Assembly: GCA_041752455.1 (NCBI GenBank)
Contig: JBGSWL010000175.1
Location: 1-8,096, forward strand
Direction: 5' to 3'
Source: JBGSWL01 sp041752455
Lineage (GTDB): Bacteria > Pseudomonadota > Alphaproteobacteria > Rhizobiales > Rhizobiaceae
Length of the DNA stretch: 8,096 bases
How positions within the stretch are numbered: position 1 is the first letter of the stretch; every line of letters starts with the position of its first letter. The notes under the pieces were generated by a model, which was not told the origin of the DNA, ran no database searches, and worked only from the letters and a program-made list of their open reading frames with translations. This document shows, one piece after another, positions 1 through 6,643 of this stretch. A program made the translations under genes and the position numbers.

Positions 1-681
1 GCGCCGCCGGCGGCTGCAGCCGACGGGCAGACCGCCGAGCCCGGCGCTTCTGCCGCTGGACAGGCTCCTGCCCCGACGCCTGACGCTGCGGCAACCGAAG
101 CTGCCCAGCCTGCAGACGTCCAGGCCGTGACGGTTGAAGAAGGTACGCGGGTCGAGCGAACGGACGAAGACCGGCACCGCCGCGACCGTCCGCAAGGTGT
201 CGATGTCGTCGGCGAAGTCGATGACCGGATCATCATCCAGATCGGCGCGCAGATCGTCGTCGAGAGCAATGACCGCCCGCGCCTTACCCGTCGCGTCGAT
301 CTTGACACGCTGACCTTCGCATTCGGCTCGGCCGAGATCCCGCAGGCCGAAATCGCCAAGCTTGAAGCACTCGCATCAGGCATGGCGCGACTGCTGGAAG
401 AGAACCCGGCCGAGACGTTCCTGATCGAAGGTCACACCGACGCGGTCGGCTCCGACGTCGACAATCTGGTCCTCTCCGACAGGCGGGCCGAAGCTATCGC
501 GGCAGCGCTGACCCAGACCTTTGATATCCCGCCGGAAAATCTGGCCACTCAAGGCTAAGGCGAACAGTATCTGAAGGTGAACTCCGAGGCCGCAGAACAG
601 CAGAACCGCCGCGTTGCCATCCGTCGCATCACGGCATTGGTTGCTCCGGTCGCGAGCGCCAGATTACCAACAAAACGTTGA
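1..681 (+). pseudogene. OmpA-family C-terminal domain protein, 5' partial, with internal stop
   Basis: The frame is open from the left edge, so the start is missing. An Ala/Pro-rich low-complexity stretch (about 1-125) is followed by a charged Arg/Asp linker and then an OmpA C-terminal domain. Visible signatures are TFAFGSAEI (about 313-339), the peptidoglycan-binding motif IEGHTDAVGS (about 424-453) and LSDRRAEAIAAAL (about 472-510). Such domains anchor outer-membrane or envelope proteins to peptidoglycan. The frame meets TAA at 556-558, after LATQG. It continues in the same frame with GEQYLKVN and QQNRRVAIRR, the normal end of this domain, to TGA at 679-681. Related proteins normally have GYGEQYL here, so one TAC-to-TAA change explains the stop. 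If translated as read, the product lacks the conserved NRRV helix. The family is clear; whether the gene is truly inactive depends on the base call. Confidence 0.8.
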
Positions 682-710
682 CCTGCGGCGCGGTTGCCGC
701 AGGTCCTTTC
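681..710 (+). terminator. Rho-independent-type terminator after the OmpA-like gene
   Basis: A perfect 9-bp stem (ACCTGCGGC 681-689 with GCCGCAGGT 696-704) encloses a 6-base loop and is followed by CCTTTC, a weak T-rich tail. It starts on the last base of the TGA at 679-681, which supports that codon as the original end of the OmpA-like gene. Confidence 0.6.
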
Positions 711-775
711 ACAAGCTCGCTCCGGGGCCCTGTGCATCCATGACCCGCTGAAGCCATTCTTGTGCGGACGCGTCG

Positions 776-1072
776 TCAGGTTGACGCGGCTCGCCGCAAC
801 AGGTCGGCTTCGTCGAGCATGCCGTGACTGCCCATTTCGGGTTGGTCGCCGGCCAGTTTTGCCCACGCGATATGGAAGGCAAAGGTCAGGCCCGATGTCG
901 GCGTTATCCAGACTTCGGCAGCTTTCGGGACAAGTCCGAGGATGCAGACATCCGGATCATCCTTGCCGTTTTCGAACCAGGTATCGGCGACGGTCGACCA
1001 GAGGTCATCGCGCAAGGCCGGGTCATTGTTCTGGATGAGTTCGCCCTGGATGACCGCTATCGGGACTCGTCC
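776..1072 (-). pseudogene. Remnant of a general-stress / pyridoxamine 5'-phosphate oxidase-like protein (C-terminal part)
   Basis: The minus strand encodes a stretch that reads like the C-terminal two thirds of FMN-binding split-barrel 'general stress protein 26' type proteins. It contains DPALRDDLWSTVADTWF, then GKDDPDVCILGLVP, an AEVW segment and the tail WAKLAGDQPEMG, ending at TGA 778-776. In family members the same order (DxAL..LW, WFP.GKDDP, AEYW, LTGE.P) forms the last part of the barrel and its C-terminal helix. The N-terminal flavin-binding strands are not found upstream in any minus frame. The open frame does continue past 1072 but loses resemblance. I read it as a 5'-truncated relic. 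Similarity is judged by eye. Confidence 0.5.
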
Positions 1073-1339
1073 GGCACATAAGGGCCACCGACCTCGCCCT
1101 AGCCCCATTTGGGCATCGGCGCTTCCTCGACTGGCGCGGCGGGGTCGTTTTCGTGCACTGCGACTGTACCGCCGAGCGACGCACGCTTGTCCCGGTTCTT
1201 GACCAGCTCGGCGCATGGCGGCTTTGCCATGAAGAGCGCCGGCGCTATGGCTGACTGGACGCTGTTGCGCGCAGACACTTGACGTCGCCCTTTCGAAAAT
1301 AGAGGAGTGACCGGGATTTCGACCCAGAGGGAAAGTGGC
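1073..1339. other. Gap without an intact gene, between the relic and the RiPP operon
   Basis: No convincing full gene is seen. On the plus strand two frames together give a pattern loosely like DUF1883 proteins: a GGVVFVHCDC segment (about 1139-1168) in one frame, then in another frame TVPPSDARLSRF and an HGGFA segment up to about 1235. This would need a frameshift and is weak. The 3' end of the gap holds the upstream region of the first cluster gene. It includes a TTGACG hexamer at 1279-1284 that could be a -35 box, but no good -10 lies at 16-18 bp. Confidence 0.3.
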
Positions 1340-1621
1340 ATGACTATCACGGAAAAGACGGTGGCTTTTGCCCCGACCGCATCCTTTCGCGCCATGGGCG
1401 AAGAGGGCGTCATCCTGATGACCGACACGGGCCAACTTTATTCCACCAATGACAGCGGCACCGCGTTCCTGCAGAAGATTGCCGCCGGCGAGACGGTGCG
1501 CGAGGCCGTCGATGCCTTGCTCGAGGAATTCGAGGTCGAAGAGGCCGAACTGGTTGCCGATCTTGGCGAACTGGTGGCGTTCCTCGAAGCGGAAGGGGTC
1601 GTCACGACCCGTGATGCCTGA
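1340..1621 (+). CDS. PqqD-family leader-binding protein (lasso B1-type RRE protein)
   Basis: A 93-residue protein with the PqqD fold. It has an N-terminal beta-hairpin segment with EEGVILMTDTGQLYSTNDSG (about residues 21-40), then AxxFLQKIAAGETVREAVDALL and an acidic helix pair ending in LVAFLEAEGVVTTRDA. This is the pattern of B1 proteins ('gvvLLdtrsGryyxLNxtGaxIWxxL...G'). Such RiPP recognition elements bind the precursor leader through a beta strand and bring it to the B2 peptidase. I chose ATG 1340 because GAGGGA sits about 8-9 bases upstream. An in-frame GTG at 1307 has its AGAGGA directly abutting and is less likely. The 3' end overlaps the B2 gene by 8 nt, so the two are probably translationally coupled. 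It acts in the cytoplasm. The family assignment is strong; the role follows from the family and context. Confidence 0.85.
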   Translation: MTITEKTVAFAPTASFRAMGEEGVILMTDTGQLYSTNDSGTAFLQKIAAGETVREAVDALLEEFEVEEAELVADLGELVAFLEAEGVVTTRDA

Positions 1622-2045
1622 GACCGGCCTGAGTATTCAAGACACAAGTGCGGCGCGGCGCATGCAACGGATGATCTGGTGGCAGGCGCAGCTTTTGCCG
1701 TTCATCGTGCGCAGCAGAGACCTGCAGTCGGTCTTGCGCTATGCCGACGTCGCGCCAGATCCGGCGTTTGCACAGGTTCCGGCAGAAGCAATTGCCCGCT
1801 GGATTGTCGCGGCAACCAAGAAGCCATGGCTGATGCGAAAACGCCGGTGCCTGCGGCAGGGCCTGCTCGGCATGCGGTTCATGCGGCTCGCCGGACACCG
1901 TCCGCAACTCTTGTTCGGCATCGACCAGAAGTCGCTCGGGAGCGGCGCCGTGTCGGCGCACTGCTGGGTCGTCCTTGATGGACAGGCGGTACTCAACGAC
2001 ATCCACGAGGGCATGGTCACCATCCACGCATGGCAGCCCGCATGA
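1614..2045 (+). CDS. Lasso peptide biosynthesis B2-type leader peptidase (transglutaminase-like)
   Basis: A 143-residue protein of the Transglut_core3 / lasso B2 family, a cysteine protease that removes the leader from the precursor after the B1 protein has bound it. An N-terminal helical part (residues 12-70) precedes the catalytic core. The probable nucleophile Cys79 lies in KRRCLRQGLLGMRF, followed by the family-typical LAGHRPQLLFGI. His116 lies in SAHCWVVLDG. The third member is Asp129 in VLND or less likely Asp122; in McjB the His-Asp distance is 12 residues, closest to Asp129. The short length is normal for a stand-alone B2 that works with a separate B1. ATG 1614 overlaps the previous stop. 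The gene ends in TGA inside ATGA at 2042-2045, where the next gene starts. Catalytic residues look intact. Confidence 0.88.
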   Translation: MPETGLSIQDTSAARRMQRMIWWQAQLLPFIVRSRDLQSVLRYADVAPDPAFAQVPAEAIARWIVAATKKPWLMRKRRCLRQGLLGMRFMRLAGHRPQLLFGIDQKSLGSGAVSAHCWVVLDGQAVLNDIHEGMVTIHAWQPA

Positions 2046-3058
2046 TCCCGCATGAGTCGGTGTTCGACCTGCACACGATGGATCTTGTGCTGCGTCTTGA
2101 AGACCTGCCGCCTGACCTCACGGCAGGCGCGGATCTCGACTGGCTGATCGGCGAACGGCGGATCAACGGCGGGTACCGACATGCCCGCCGGGCGACTGTA
2201 ACGGTGGCATTGGCGGGGAAACACGGTCTGCCTTTGCCTATCGATCCGCGTGGGGTGCAGTCAGCCGACGGAGACAGTTTGTCGATTGGCCGTGCACCAG
2301 ATGGCGGCTGGATGATGGCTATCAACGATTGCGTCATGATGCGGCTTGATCCCGCGGGCGATGTGCGTGTCGAGGTGCTGCCATTTGCCGACCGGCGGGC
2401 GCAAACGGTCGGCAATGCGATGGTGCATGCGCTGGACCATGTTCTTTCGTGCCATGGCCAATGCCTGGTCCACGGGGCGAGCCTTTTGACACCCGATGGT
2501 GCAGGCATGGTCATTCTCCATGCGACCAGCGGCACCGGCAAGACGACGACCGCGATGGCTCTGGCGCTTGCCGGCTTTCGCCTTTCCGGCGACGACACGA
2601 CAGCGCTGATCGCCGCTTCCGGCGGCGGCGCGCCGACCGCATGGGGATTGCCGCGCTGGGCCAAAGTGCACCGCGAGACGGTTCGGCTGCTGCCGGCCCT
2701 TGCCGACCTCACCAACCCTTCGCAATTGGATCGCGGCGGCGAGCAGATGATTGCGCGTGGGGCACTTTCATCGGCGGGCCTCGTCACGCCAGCAGGCCCG
2801 TTGCCGGTGGTCGCCGTCGTCAGCCTCACACGCAATGCCGGGGGCGTTGCAATGGCGAAGACCCAGCGGCCATTCGATGCCCTGCGCGACCTTCTGGAAG
2901 ACAATGTCAGCGCAGGACCTGCCGGTTTTTATCCGGGGCACGAGGCACGTTTCGGCATCTTTGCAGCGATGGTCGCGGGGACCCGATGTCTGCAGGTGCC
3001 CGTGATCGGCCACCCGCAAGCCGTTGCAAAGACGATCGCCGACGCGCTCGGTTACTGA
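2042..3058 (+). CDS. HPr kinase-like protein (HprK C-terminal-type kinase of RiPP clusters)
   Basis: About 338 residues. The N-terminal half (1-135) has no motif I recognise. The C-terminal half resembles the HPr kinase/phosphorylase catalytic domain: CLVHGASLL with His144, Walker A ATSGTGKTTT (residues 161-170), then LSGDD (Asp184, Asp185), matching the S-D-D after the P-loop in HprK. Related kinases in lasso clusters (the paeninodin system) phosphorylate a hydroxyl residue of the precursor. Here Ser7, shared by all three predicted cores, is an obvious candidate; that is inference. ATG 2042 gives a 4-nt ATGA overlap with the B2 gene; ATG 2030, four codons earlier in frame, is also possible, and neither has a clear Shine-Dalgarno site. 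The 3' end overlaps the convergent nucleotidyltransferase gene by 7 nt. Confidence 0.75.
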   Translation: MIPHESVFDLHTMDLVLRLEDLPPDLTAGADLDWLIGERRINGGYRHARRATVTVALAGKHGLPLPIDPRGVQSADGDSLSIGRAPDGGWMMAINDCVMMRLDPAGDVRVEVLPFADRRAQTVGNAMVHALDHVLSCHGQCLVHGASLLTPDGAGMVILHATSGTGKTTTAMALALAGFRLSGDDTTALIAASGGGAPTAWGLPRWAKVHRETVRLLPALADLTNPSQLDRGGEQMIARGALSSAGLVTPAGPLPVVAVVSLTRNAGGVAMAKTQRPFDALRDLLEDNVSAGPAGFYPGHEARFGIFAAMVAGTRCLQVPVIGHPQAVAKTIADALGY

Positions 3059-4074
3059 GCCGCGTTCGAACGCACAAGGCGTTGCTGCCAGCGAAAGACG
3101 TGGCGCCGCACCCTGGAACTCACATCAGCGCGCAGATGGGCGTTGACCACGGTATCGCGGTTGATCCAGCCCGGAACATTGGCAAGGCGCGCCAAGTGTT
3201 CAAAGCGGTGCTTTTCGGTCGCACGCAGATCAAAGACCCGCGCGGCAACGCCAGCGGCCGCCGCAAGTTCGAACGTCAGATCGAGGCGCTGCGCAGCGGC
3301 AATGGCTGGCTCCATGTCGGCATCGTCCAGTCGCCGGATTGCCTGCAACACATCGACCGCCAGCTTCAACTGGTGAAACTTGTGACCGATCGTTGCGTGC
3401 ACCACAGCGGTCAAAAGATGACCTGCCATCGAGGAGCGGCCTTCCTCTTGACCGCCATTGGCGATCTGCAACTGCTCGAAACCGAAACGCACCCGCCGGC
3501 GCAGCGCGGGCATGTGCACAAGGTCGGTGTGCACTTCGATCAACAAATGTGGCTGACCGGCAAGGGTCCATTTCTGCTCTTCGTAAAGCACGGTCTTTTC
3601 CGGTCGCGGGCGGACGACCATGGCAAAGCCCATCGCTTCCAGAACATGACCGGCTTGCGCCAGTGCGTTATGCGGCACGACGAGATCGATATCCGTATAA
3701 GGGCGGTCGGAGACATGCGGGTAAAGCGCGTCTGCAAACGCCGCGCCCTTGACGAACCGGTGCGCAATCCTTCCGGCCTCAAGCCCCTGACGCAGCCGTT
3801 GGCCATGGGCTTCAAGGTCGAGCGTCACAATGGTGGCGAGCCGCACCTCCCGACCAAGGGTGTCGCGCATCGCCTGCCAATCGGGGGCCAACCCGATGCC
3901 TGCCGCCTTCAGTTTGCGCCAGACCACGGCACCGATGCCATGGTGTTCGCACAGCCCCTGAAAGTCGGCGAGATCGAGCACGGCGAGCGCAGCCGGATCG
4001 GGCGGCAGAGCCTGCGGGTCGGCAAGGTCGCAGAGCAGCCGTTGCGCCGCGGGTGCCAGACGCTGTCCGCTCAT
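3052..4074 (-). CDS. Nucleotidyltransferase family protein (NTP_transf_5 type)
   Basis: A 340-residue protein with the core of the uncharacterised nucleotidyltransferase family often found beside lasso and PqqD-type clusters. FVKGAAFADALYPH (Lys109-Gly110) is followed by RPYTDIDLVVP, with Asp128 and Asp130 as the metal-binding pair. The second half includes ILHxG-like helices with EVHTDLV and a HLLTAVVHATIGHKF stretch (histidines retained). The substrate and reaction are unknown for the family; it may adenylylate or otherwise nucleotidylate a peptide or carrier. ATG 4074-4072 overlaps the TGA of the ACP gene (ATGA), making it the last gene of the minus-strand operon. Extension upstream in the same frame is only the shadow of the ACP gene. 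It ends at TAA 3054-3052, inside the end of the convergent kinase gene. Confidence 0.78.
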   Translation of the reverse strand: MSGQRLAPAAQRLLCDLADPQALPPDPAALAVLDLADFQGLCEHHGIGAVVWRKLKAAGIGLAPDWQAMRDTLGREVRLATIVTLDLEAHGQRLRQGLEAGRIAHRFVKGAAFADALYPHVSDRPYTDIDLVVPHNALAQAGHVLEAMGFAMVVRPRPEKTVLYEEQKWTLAGQPHLLIEVHTDLVHMPALRRRVRFGFEQLQIANGGQEEGRSSMAGHLLTAVVHATIGHKFHQLKLAVDVLQAIRRLDDADMEPAIAAAQRLDLTFELAAAAGVAARVFDLRATEKHRFEHLARLANVPGWINRDTVVNAHLRADVSSRVRRHVFRWQQRLVRSNAAQ

Positions 4075-4331
4075 GCCTGCGCCATTCCGTTTGCTCCCGA
4101 AGCAGCCAGCGACGCCAGAAACGCGCTGATCGCTGCAACCGAGAACAGGTTGCCGACATCGTCGGATGTCAGCTGACCTGCGGCCAGTTCTTCCAGCACC
4201 ATCATGATGTTGACATGGGCGATGCTGTCCCAACCTGTGAGGGTTGCGACGTCGGCATCGGCGGGTACAGCCGTTACATCGACGTGCAGGGCGTTGGCGA
4301 CGATCTGGCGGGCACGATCACTCGGAGACAA
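4071..4331 (-). CDS. Acyl carrier protein
   Basis: An 86-residue helical acidic protein with the phosphopantetheine attachment motif LTGWDSIAHVNIMMVLEE. Ser36 is the predicted carrier site, in the GWDS form typical of stand-alone ACPs that work with separate acyl ligases. Length fits the family. The start is TTG 4331-4329: it has GGAGG (4338-4342 on the plus strand, read in reverse) 6 bases upstream, and a longer frame upstream only shadows the acyltransferase gene. It overlaps the end of the GNAT gene by 14 nt and shares ATGA with the nucleotidyltransferase gene. The neighbours suggest that the ligase loads an acyl group on Ser36 and the GNAT protein takes it off. A phosphopantetheinyl transferase is not in the window and must come from elsewhere. 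Confidence 0.85.
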   Translation of the reverse strand: MSPSDRARQIVANALHVDVTAVPADADVATLTGWDSIAHVNIMMVLEELAAGQLTSDDVGNLFSVAAISAFLASLAASGANGMAQA

Positions 4332-4923
4332 GCGCGCCCTCCGCTTCCCATTTTTCGACGGCATCCAGCATCTTTTGTCCGCGCAACGAGAATACAAGAT
4401 AGTCCGCAGGCTTGCCGCGAACTTCGTCATAGCCGCTCATATGCAGCATTCCGGTCTTTTCAAAGCCGAGTTTGGCATAGTTGAGCATCGAGGAATAATT
4501 GTGTGACTGAACCCGCGACGAAATCTGCGCCATGCCGCCGTGGCGAACCAGGGCGATGATCAACGCCTTGCGGATTTCGGGCACGACACCTTTTCCCCAC
4601 CAGGCCTTGTCTCCGACAATGACCAAAAAGGTTGCGGTCTTCCAAGCAGTGACGAACACCGCGTGGTATCCGATGGTTGCGCCGGTGCTGCGATCCACGA
4701 TGGCGTGGTAGAACCGCGTCTTGCCATTGGCCCGGCGTGTTCCCCGCAGCAGTTTGAGCCAACCGGGCGGTTTGTGGCCCATGGTCAGGAGGCTGCGAAT
4801 TTCCGCATCGCGCAAATAGGTGTGTTGAAGCCTGATCGCCATCCAACGCCCAATTGGCTGCAGTTCAAATCGTGGCGTCAGGATCGGCTGCCTGAACCTC
4901 GGAATGCCTTGCCGCTTGCTCAT
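4318..4923 (-). CDS. GNAT-family N-acyltransferase
   Basis: A 201-residue GNAT (RimJ/RimL-like) protein. Strand beta-4 and motif A read ATFLVIVGDKAWWGKGVV (about 97-114), in which KAWWGKGV replaces the usual R/Q-x-x-G-x-G/A pantetheine loop. SRVQSHNYSSMLNYAKLGFEKTG (137-159) is the C-terminal motif B with the usual N-x-x-x-x-x-x-x-x-x-GF pattern. Enzymes of this fold move an acyl group from CoA or a carrier protein to an amine. Lying between an acyl-AMP ligase and an ACP, it probably uses acyl-ACP to acylate a peptide amine; that is inference. ATG 4923-4921 overlaps the ligase stop (ATGA), with GGGAG 9 bases upstream. Protein acetylation by plain acetyl-CoA cannot be excluded. Confidence 0.82.
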   Translation of the reverse strand: MSKRQGIPRFRQPILTPRFELQPIGRWMAIRLQHTYLRDAEIRSLLTMGHKPPGWLKLLRGTRRANGKTRFYHAIVDRSTGATIGYHAVFVTAWKTATFLVIVGDKAWWGKGVVPEIRKALIIALVRHGGMAQISSRVQSHNYSSMLNYAKLGFEKTGMLHMSGYDEVRGKPADYLVFSLRGQKMLDAVEKWEAEGALVSE

Positions 4924-6356
4924 GGGGATGCGCTCCCGGAGAGGACCGCATCGCGGACAGCGCCGCGTACGATCTTGCCGCGTTCGTTGCGCGGGATCTC
5001 GGAAACGGCAAACAGCCGGACAGGTACTGCTTCGGGACGAACCTGCGAGCGGCACCAATTGCGAATGGCTTCAACATCCAGCTTTTCCCCGGGCGCAAGG
5101 ACGATTGCGGCCGCCACCGCCTCGCCGCTTGCGGGGTCCGGAATGCCGAAGGCGCAAGCCTCGATGACCTGCGGATGGCGCTCCAGCATCAGGTCGATTT
5201 CCTCAGCCTGGATCTTGATGCCCGCGCGGTTGATCTCGAATTTCAGGCGCCCGACGAGGGTCAACGAACCTGCCTCATCGATCTCGCCGATATCGCCGGT
5301 GCGAAACCACGGGCCGCAAAAGGCTGCGTCGGTCAACTCCGGCTGATCGAGATAGCCGGTCATGATCGACGGTGTCATGACAAGGGCTTCGCCCCGCCCG
5401 GTTTCACGGATGCCGCCGTCGTTTGCAAGGATCGCGATGCGCCCGCCCCATGGGTGCCCGACATGGCCATCGCGCCCGGCAGCATCATCAAGGGCGGCAC
5501 CGCCGATCCAGTTGGCGGTTTCGGTCATGCCGAACATGTTCCAGACGTTGCGCGTTCCCGTCCAGTCGGCGATGGCTGCCCATTGGGAATATGCCAGCGG
5601 CGCCGAGCCGACATGGATGCGCTCTACAATGTGACCGGTGCGCGGCGACACGCGCATCGCCAGTTTCCAGAATGTCGGCACCGAACTCATGAAAGTGATG
5701 CGCTGGTCGGCCAGCACCGTGGCCAACCCGCCGGTTTCGGCAAGGGTCGGCGAGGTCCAGAGATGCAGTGTGCCACCTGCCGCCAAGGGCGTCAGGCAAT
5801 TGCCGATGAGGCCATGGCCGAAAAACACCGGCAGCACGCACAAGGATTGGCGCAAGGGCGATGCGCCAATTGCCGCGATGTTGAGGGCAATGCGGGCCTG
5901 GAGGCTGCGCTGCGTATGGACGATCCCCTTGGGCACACCGGTTGTCCCCGATGTCATCAGGACAAGCGCAGGCGCATCCGGGCCAAGTGGCGCGCCAGCG
6001 CGAACAGGCCCGCTCACATCCATCAGCGATTCGACGCCCATATCGCCGATCCATAACGCCGGGCGGGTTCGTACCGTGATGTTGTCGCGCTCGAATGCGG
6101 TGATGGCGGGATTGACGAGGATGACCGTGAAACCGGCTGACCACGCGCCAAAGGTCCACAAAAGGGCCTCGGCTGCATCGGCAACCGCGATCACGCAGCG
6201 TGGCGCCGCAACATCGGTCGGCATTTCCGCAAGCTTTTCAGCGCGGCGCGACGTTTCCGCCCGGATTTCTGCCGCGGTCCAACGCCTGCCTGACCGGACA
6301 TCGTGGATGGTTGCACCCTCCGGCAGTCCCGCACAAATGCCCGTCAACTGTTGCAA
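4920..6356 (-). CDS. AMP-dependent acyl ligase (ANL superfamily acyl-AMP/CoA synthetase)
   Basis: A 478-residue complete adenylating enzyme. Motifs in order: P-loop TSGTTGVPKG (135-144), FFGHGLIGN (178-186), FGMTET (275-280), WFRTGDIGEID (350-360), hinge GR (369-370) in LVGRLKFEINRAGIKI, and the C-terminal catalytic Lys461 in PRNERGKIVRG. It should activate a carboxylic acid as acyl-AMP and pass it to the phosphopantetheine of the nearby ACP or to CoA. The substrate cannot be read by eye. The protein is rather short at its N-terminus compared with about 500-550 for typical family members. The start is TTG 6356-6354, with GGAG 8 bases upstream (6365-6368) and a stop immediately before it in frame. 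It is the first gene of the minus-strand operon and diverges from the precursor genes across about 106 bases. Confidence 0.88.
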   Translation of the reverse strand: MQQLTGICAGLPEGATIHDVRSGRRWTAAEIRAETSRRAEKLAEMPTDVAAPRCVIAVADAAEALLWTFGAWSAGFTVILVNPAITAFERDNITVRTRPALWIGDMGVESLMDVSGPVRAGAPLGPDAPALVLMTSGTTGVPKGIVHTQRSLQARIALNIAAIGASPLRQSLCVLPVFFGHGLIGNCLTPLAAGGTLHLWTSPTLAETGGLATVLADQRITFMSSVPTFWKLAMRVSPRTGHIVERIHVGSAPLAYSQWAAIADWTGTRNVWNMFGMTETANWIGGAALDDAAGRDGHVGHPWGGRIAILANDGGIRETGRGEALVMTPSIMTGYLDQPELTDAAFCGPWFRTGDIGEIDEAGSLTLVGRLKFEINRAGIKIQAEEIDLMLERHPQVIEACAFGIPDPASGEAVAAAIVLAPGEKLDVEAIRNWCRSQVRPEAVPVRLFAVSEIPRNERGKIVRGAVRDAVLSGSASP

Positions 6357-6401
6357 TTGTCACACTCCGAAGAAGCTGTTTGCCCGAAAACCCCTGGGAG
6401 C

Positions 6402-6429
6402 GTTGACAATGAAGTTCCCTTTCGTCAAC
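6402..6429. promoter_or_regulatory. Inverted repeat / candidate overlapping divergent promoters
   Basis: GTTGAC (6402-6407) and GTCAAC (6424-6429) form a perfect 6-bp inverted repeat separated by 16 bases, in the 106-base gap between the divergent ligase and precursor genes. Each arm reads as a sigma-70 -35 box (TTGACA rightward, TTGACG leftward). Good -10 hexamers at 16-18 bp are not evident on either side. It may be an operator for a dimeric regulator, overlapping -35 elements, or both. Confidence 0.4.
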
Positions 6430-6462
6430 AGTTTACGCAGAGCATGAGATGGGAAGACCAGA

Positions 6463-6564
6463 ATGAAAAAGACCTACGAAAAAGCCGTCGTGGCCAAGCG
6501 CGATATGATTGTTTCGGTAACTTCAGGGATGAAGAAGCCGATTTCCGTCACGCTGAACGACTGA
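6463..6564 (+). CDS. RiPP precursor peptide 1 (lasso-like leader)
   Basis: A 33-residue peptide. The leader MKKTYEKAVVAKRDMIVSVT has Tyr5 and Thr20 with the exact 15-residue spacing of the lasso leader pattern YxxPxLxxxGxxxxxT; Pro, Leu and Gly are replaced by Ala8, Val10 and Asp14. If the B2 peptidase cuts after the residue following Thr20, the core is GMKKPISVTLND (12 residues, Gly first). Lys4-Pro5-Ile6-Ser7 is shared with the two peptides downstream. The only acidic residue is the C-terminal Asp12, so a 7-9 residue lasso ring is not possible. GGGAAG (6451-6456) lies 6 bases before ATG. It is too short for most gene finders, but triplication with preserved pattern makes it convincing. The cut site is inferred. 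Confidence 0.85.
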   Translation: MKKTYEKAVVAKRDMIVSVTSGMKKPISVTLND

Positions 6565-6568
6565 CCAG

Positions 6569-6593
6569 CCCCTAAGGTTTCAGGGGGATTTCC
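6569..6593 (+). terminator. Weak hairpin between precursors 1 and 2, possible attenuator
   Basis: CCCCT (6569-6573) pairs with AGGGG (6582-6586) across an 8-base loop, followed by GATTTCC. It lies 4 bases after the stop of precursor 1. The stem is short and the T-tract poor, so partial termination or mRNA 3'-end protection is more likely than a full stop. Confidence 0.25.
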
Positions 6594-6643
6594 TTGGAGC
6601 CTCGTCTGATCAGGAACATTTTTCGTAATCAAAGGGCCATGAC

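Noticed and set aside
1120..1275. Frameshifted plus-strand pattern resembling DUF1883
   Set aside because: Needs a frame jump near 1168, the match is a few residues (CDC, SDA, HGGFA) and the C-terminal part does not fit. It is too weak to call a gene.
1279..1306. Sigma-70 promoter for the PqqD-like gene (TTGACG)
   Set aside because: No acceptable -10 hexamer at 16-18 bp; kept only as a note in the gap description.
3049..3062. Hairpin at the convergent gene ends as a two-way terminator
   Set aside because: The stem is 5 bp with a G-T pair and there is no T-run on either side.
2449..4176. Long plus-strand open frame of 575 codons
   Set aside because: It lies across the kinase gene and antisense to the nucleotidyltransferase, and its Arg/Pro/His-rich translation shows no domain. 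It is a high-GC shadow.
5175..6056. Plus-strand open frame of 293 codons opposite the acyl ligase
   Set aside because: It is antisense to a gene with all ANL motifs, and its composition is that of a shadow frame.
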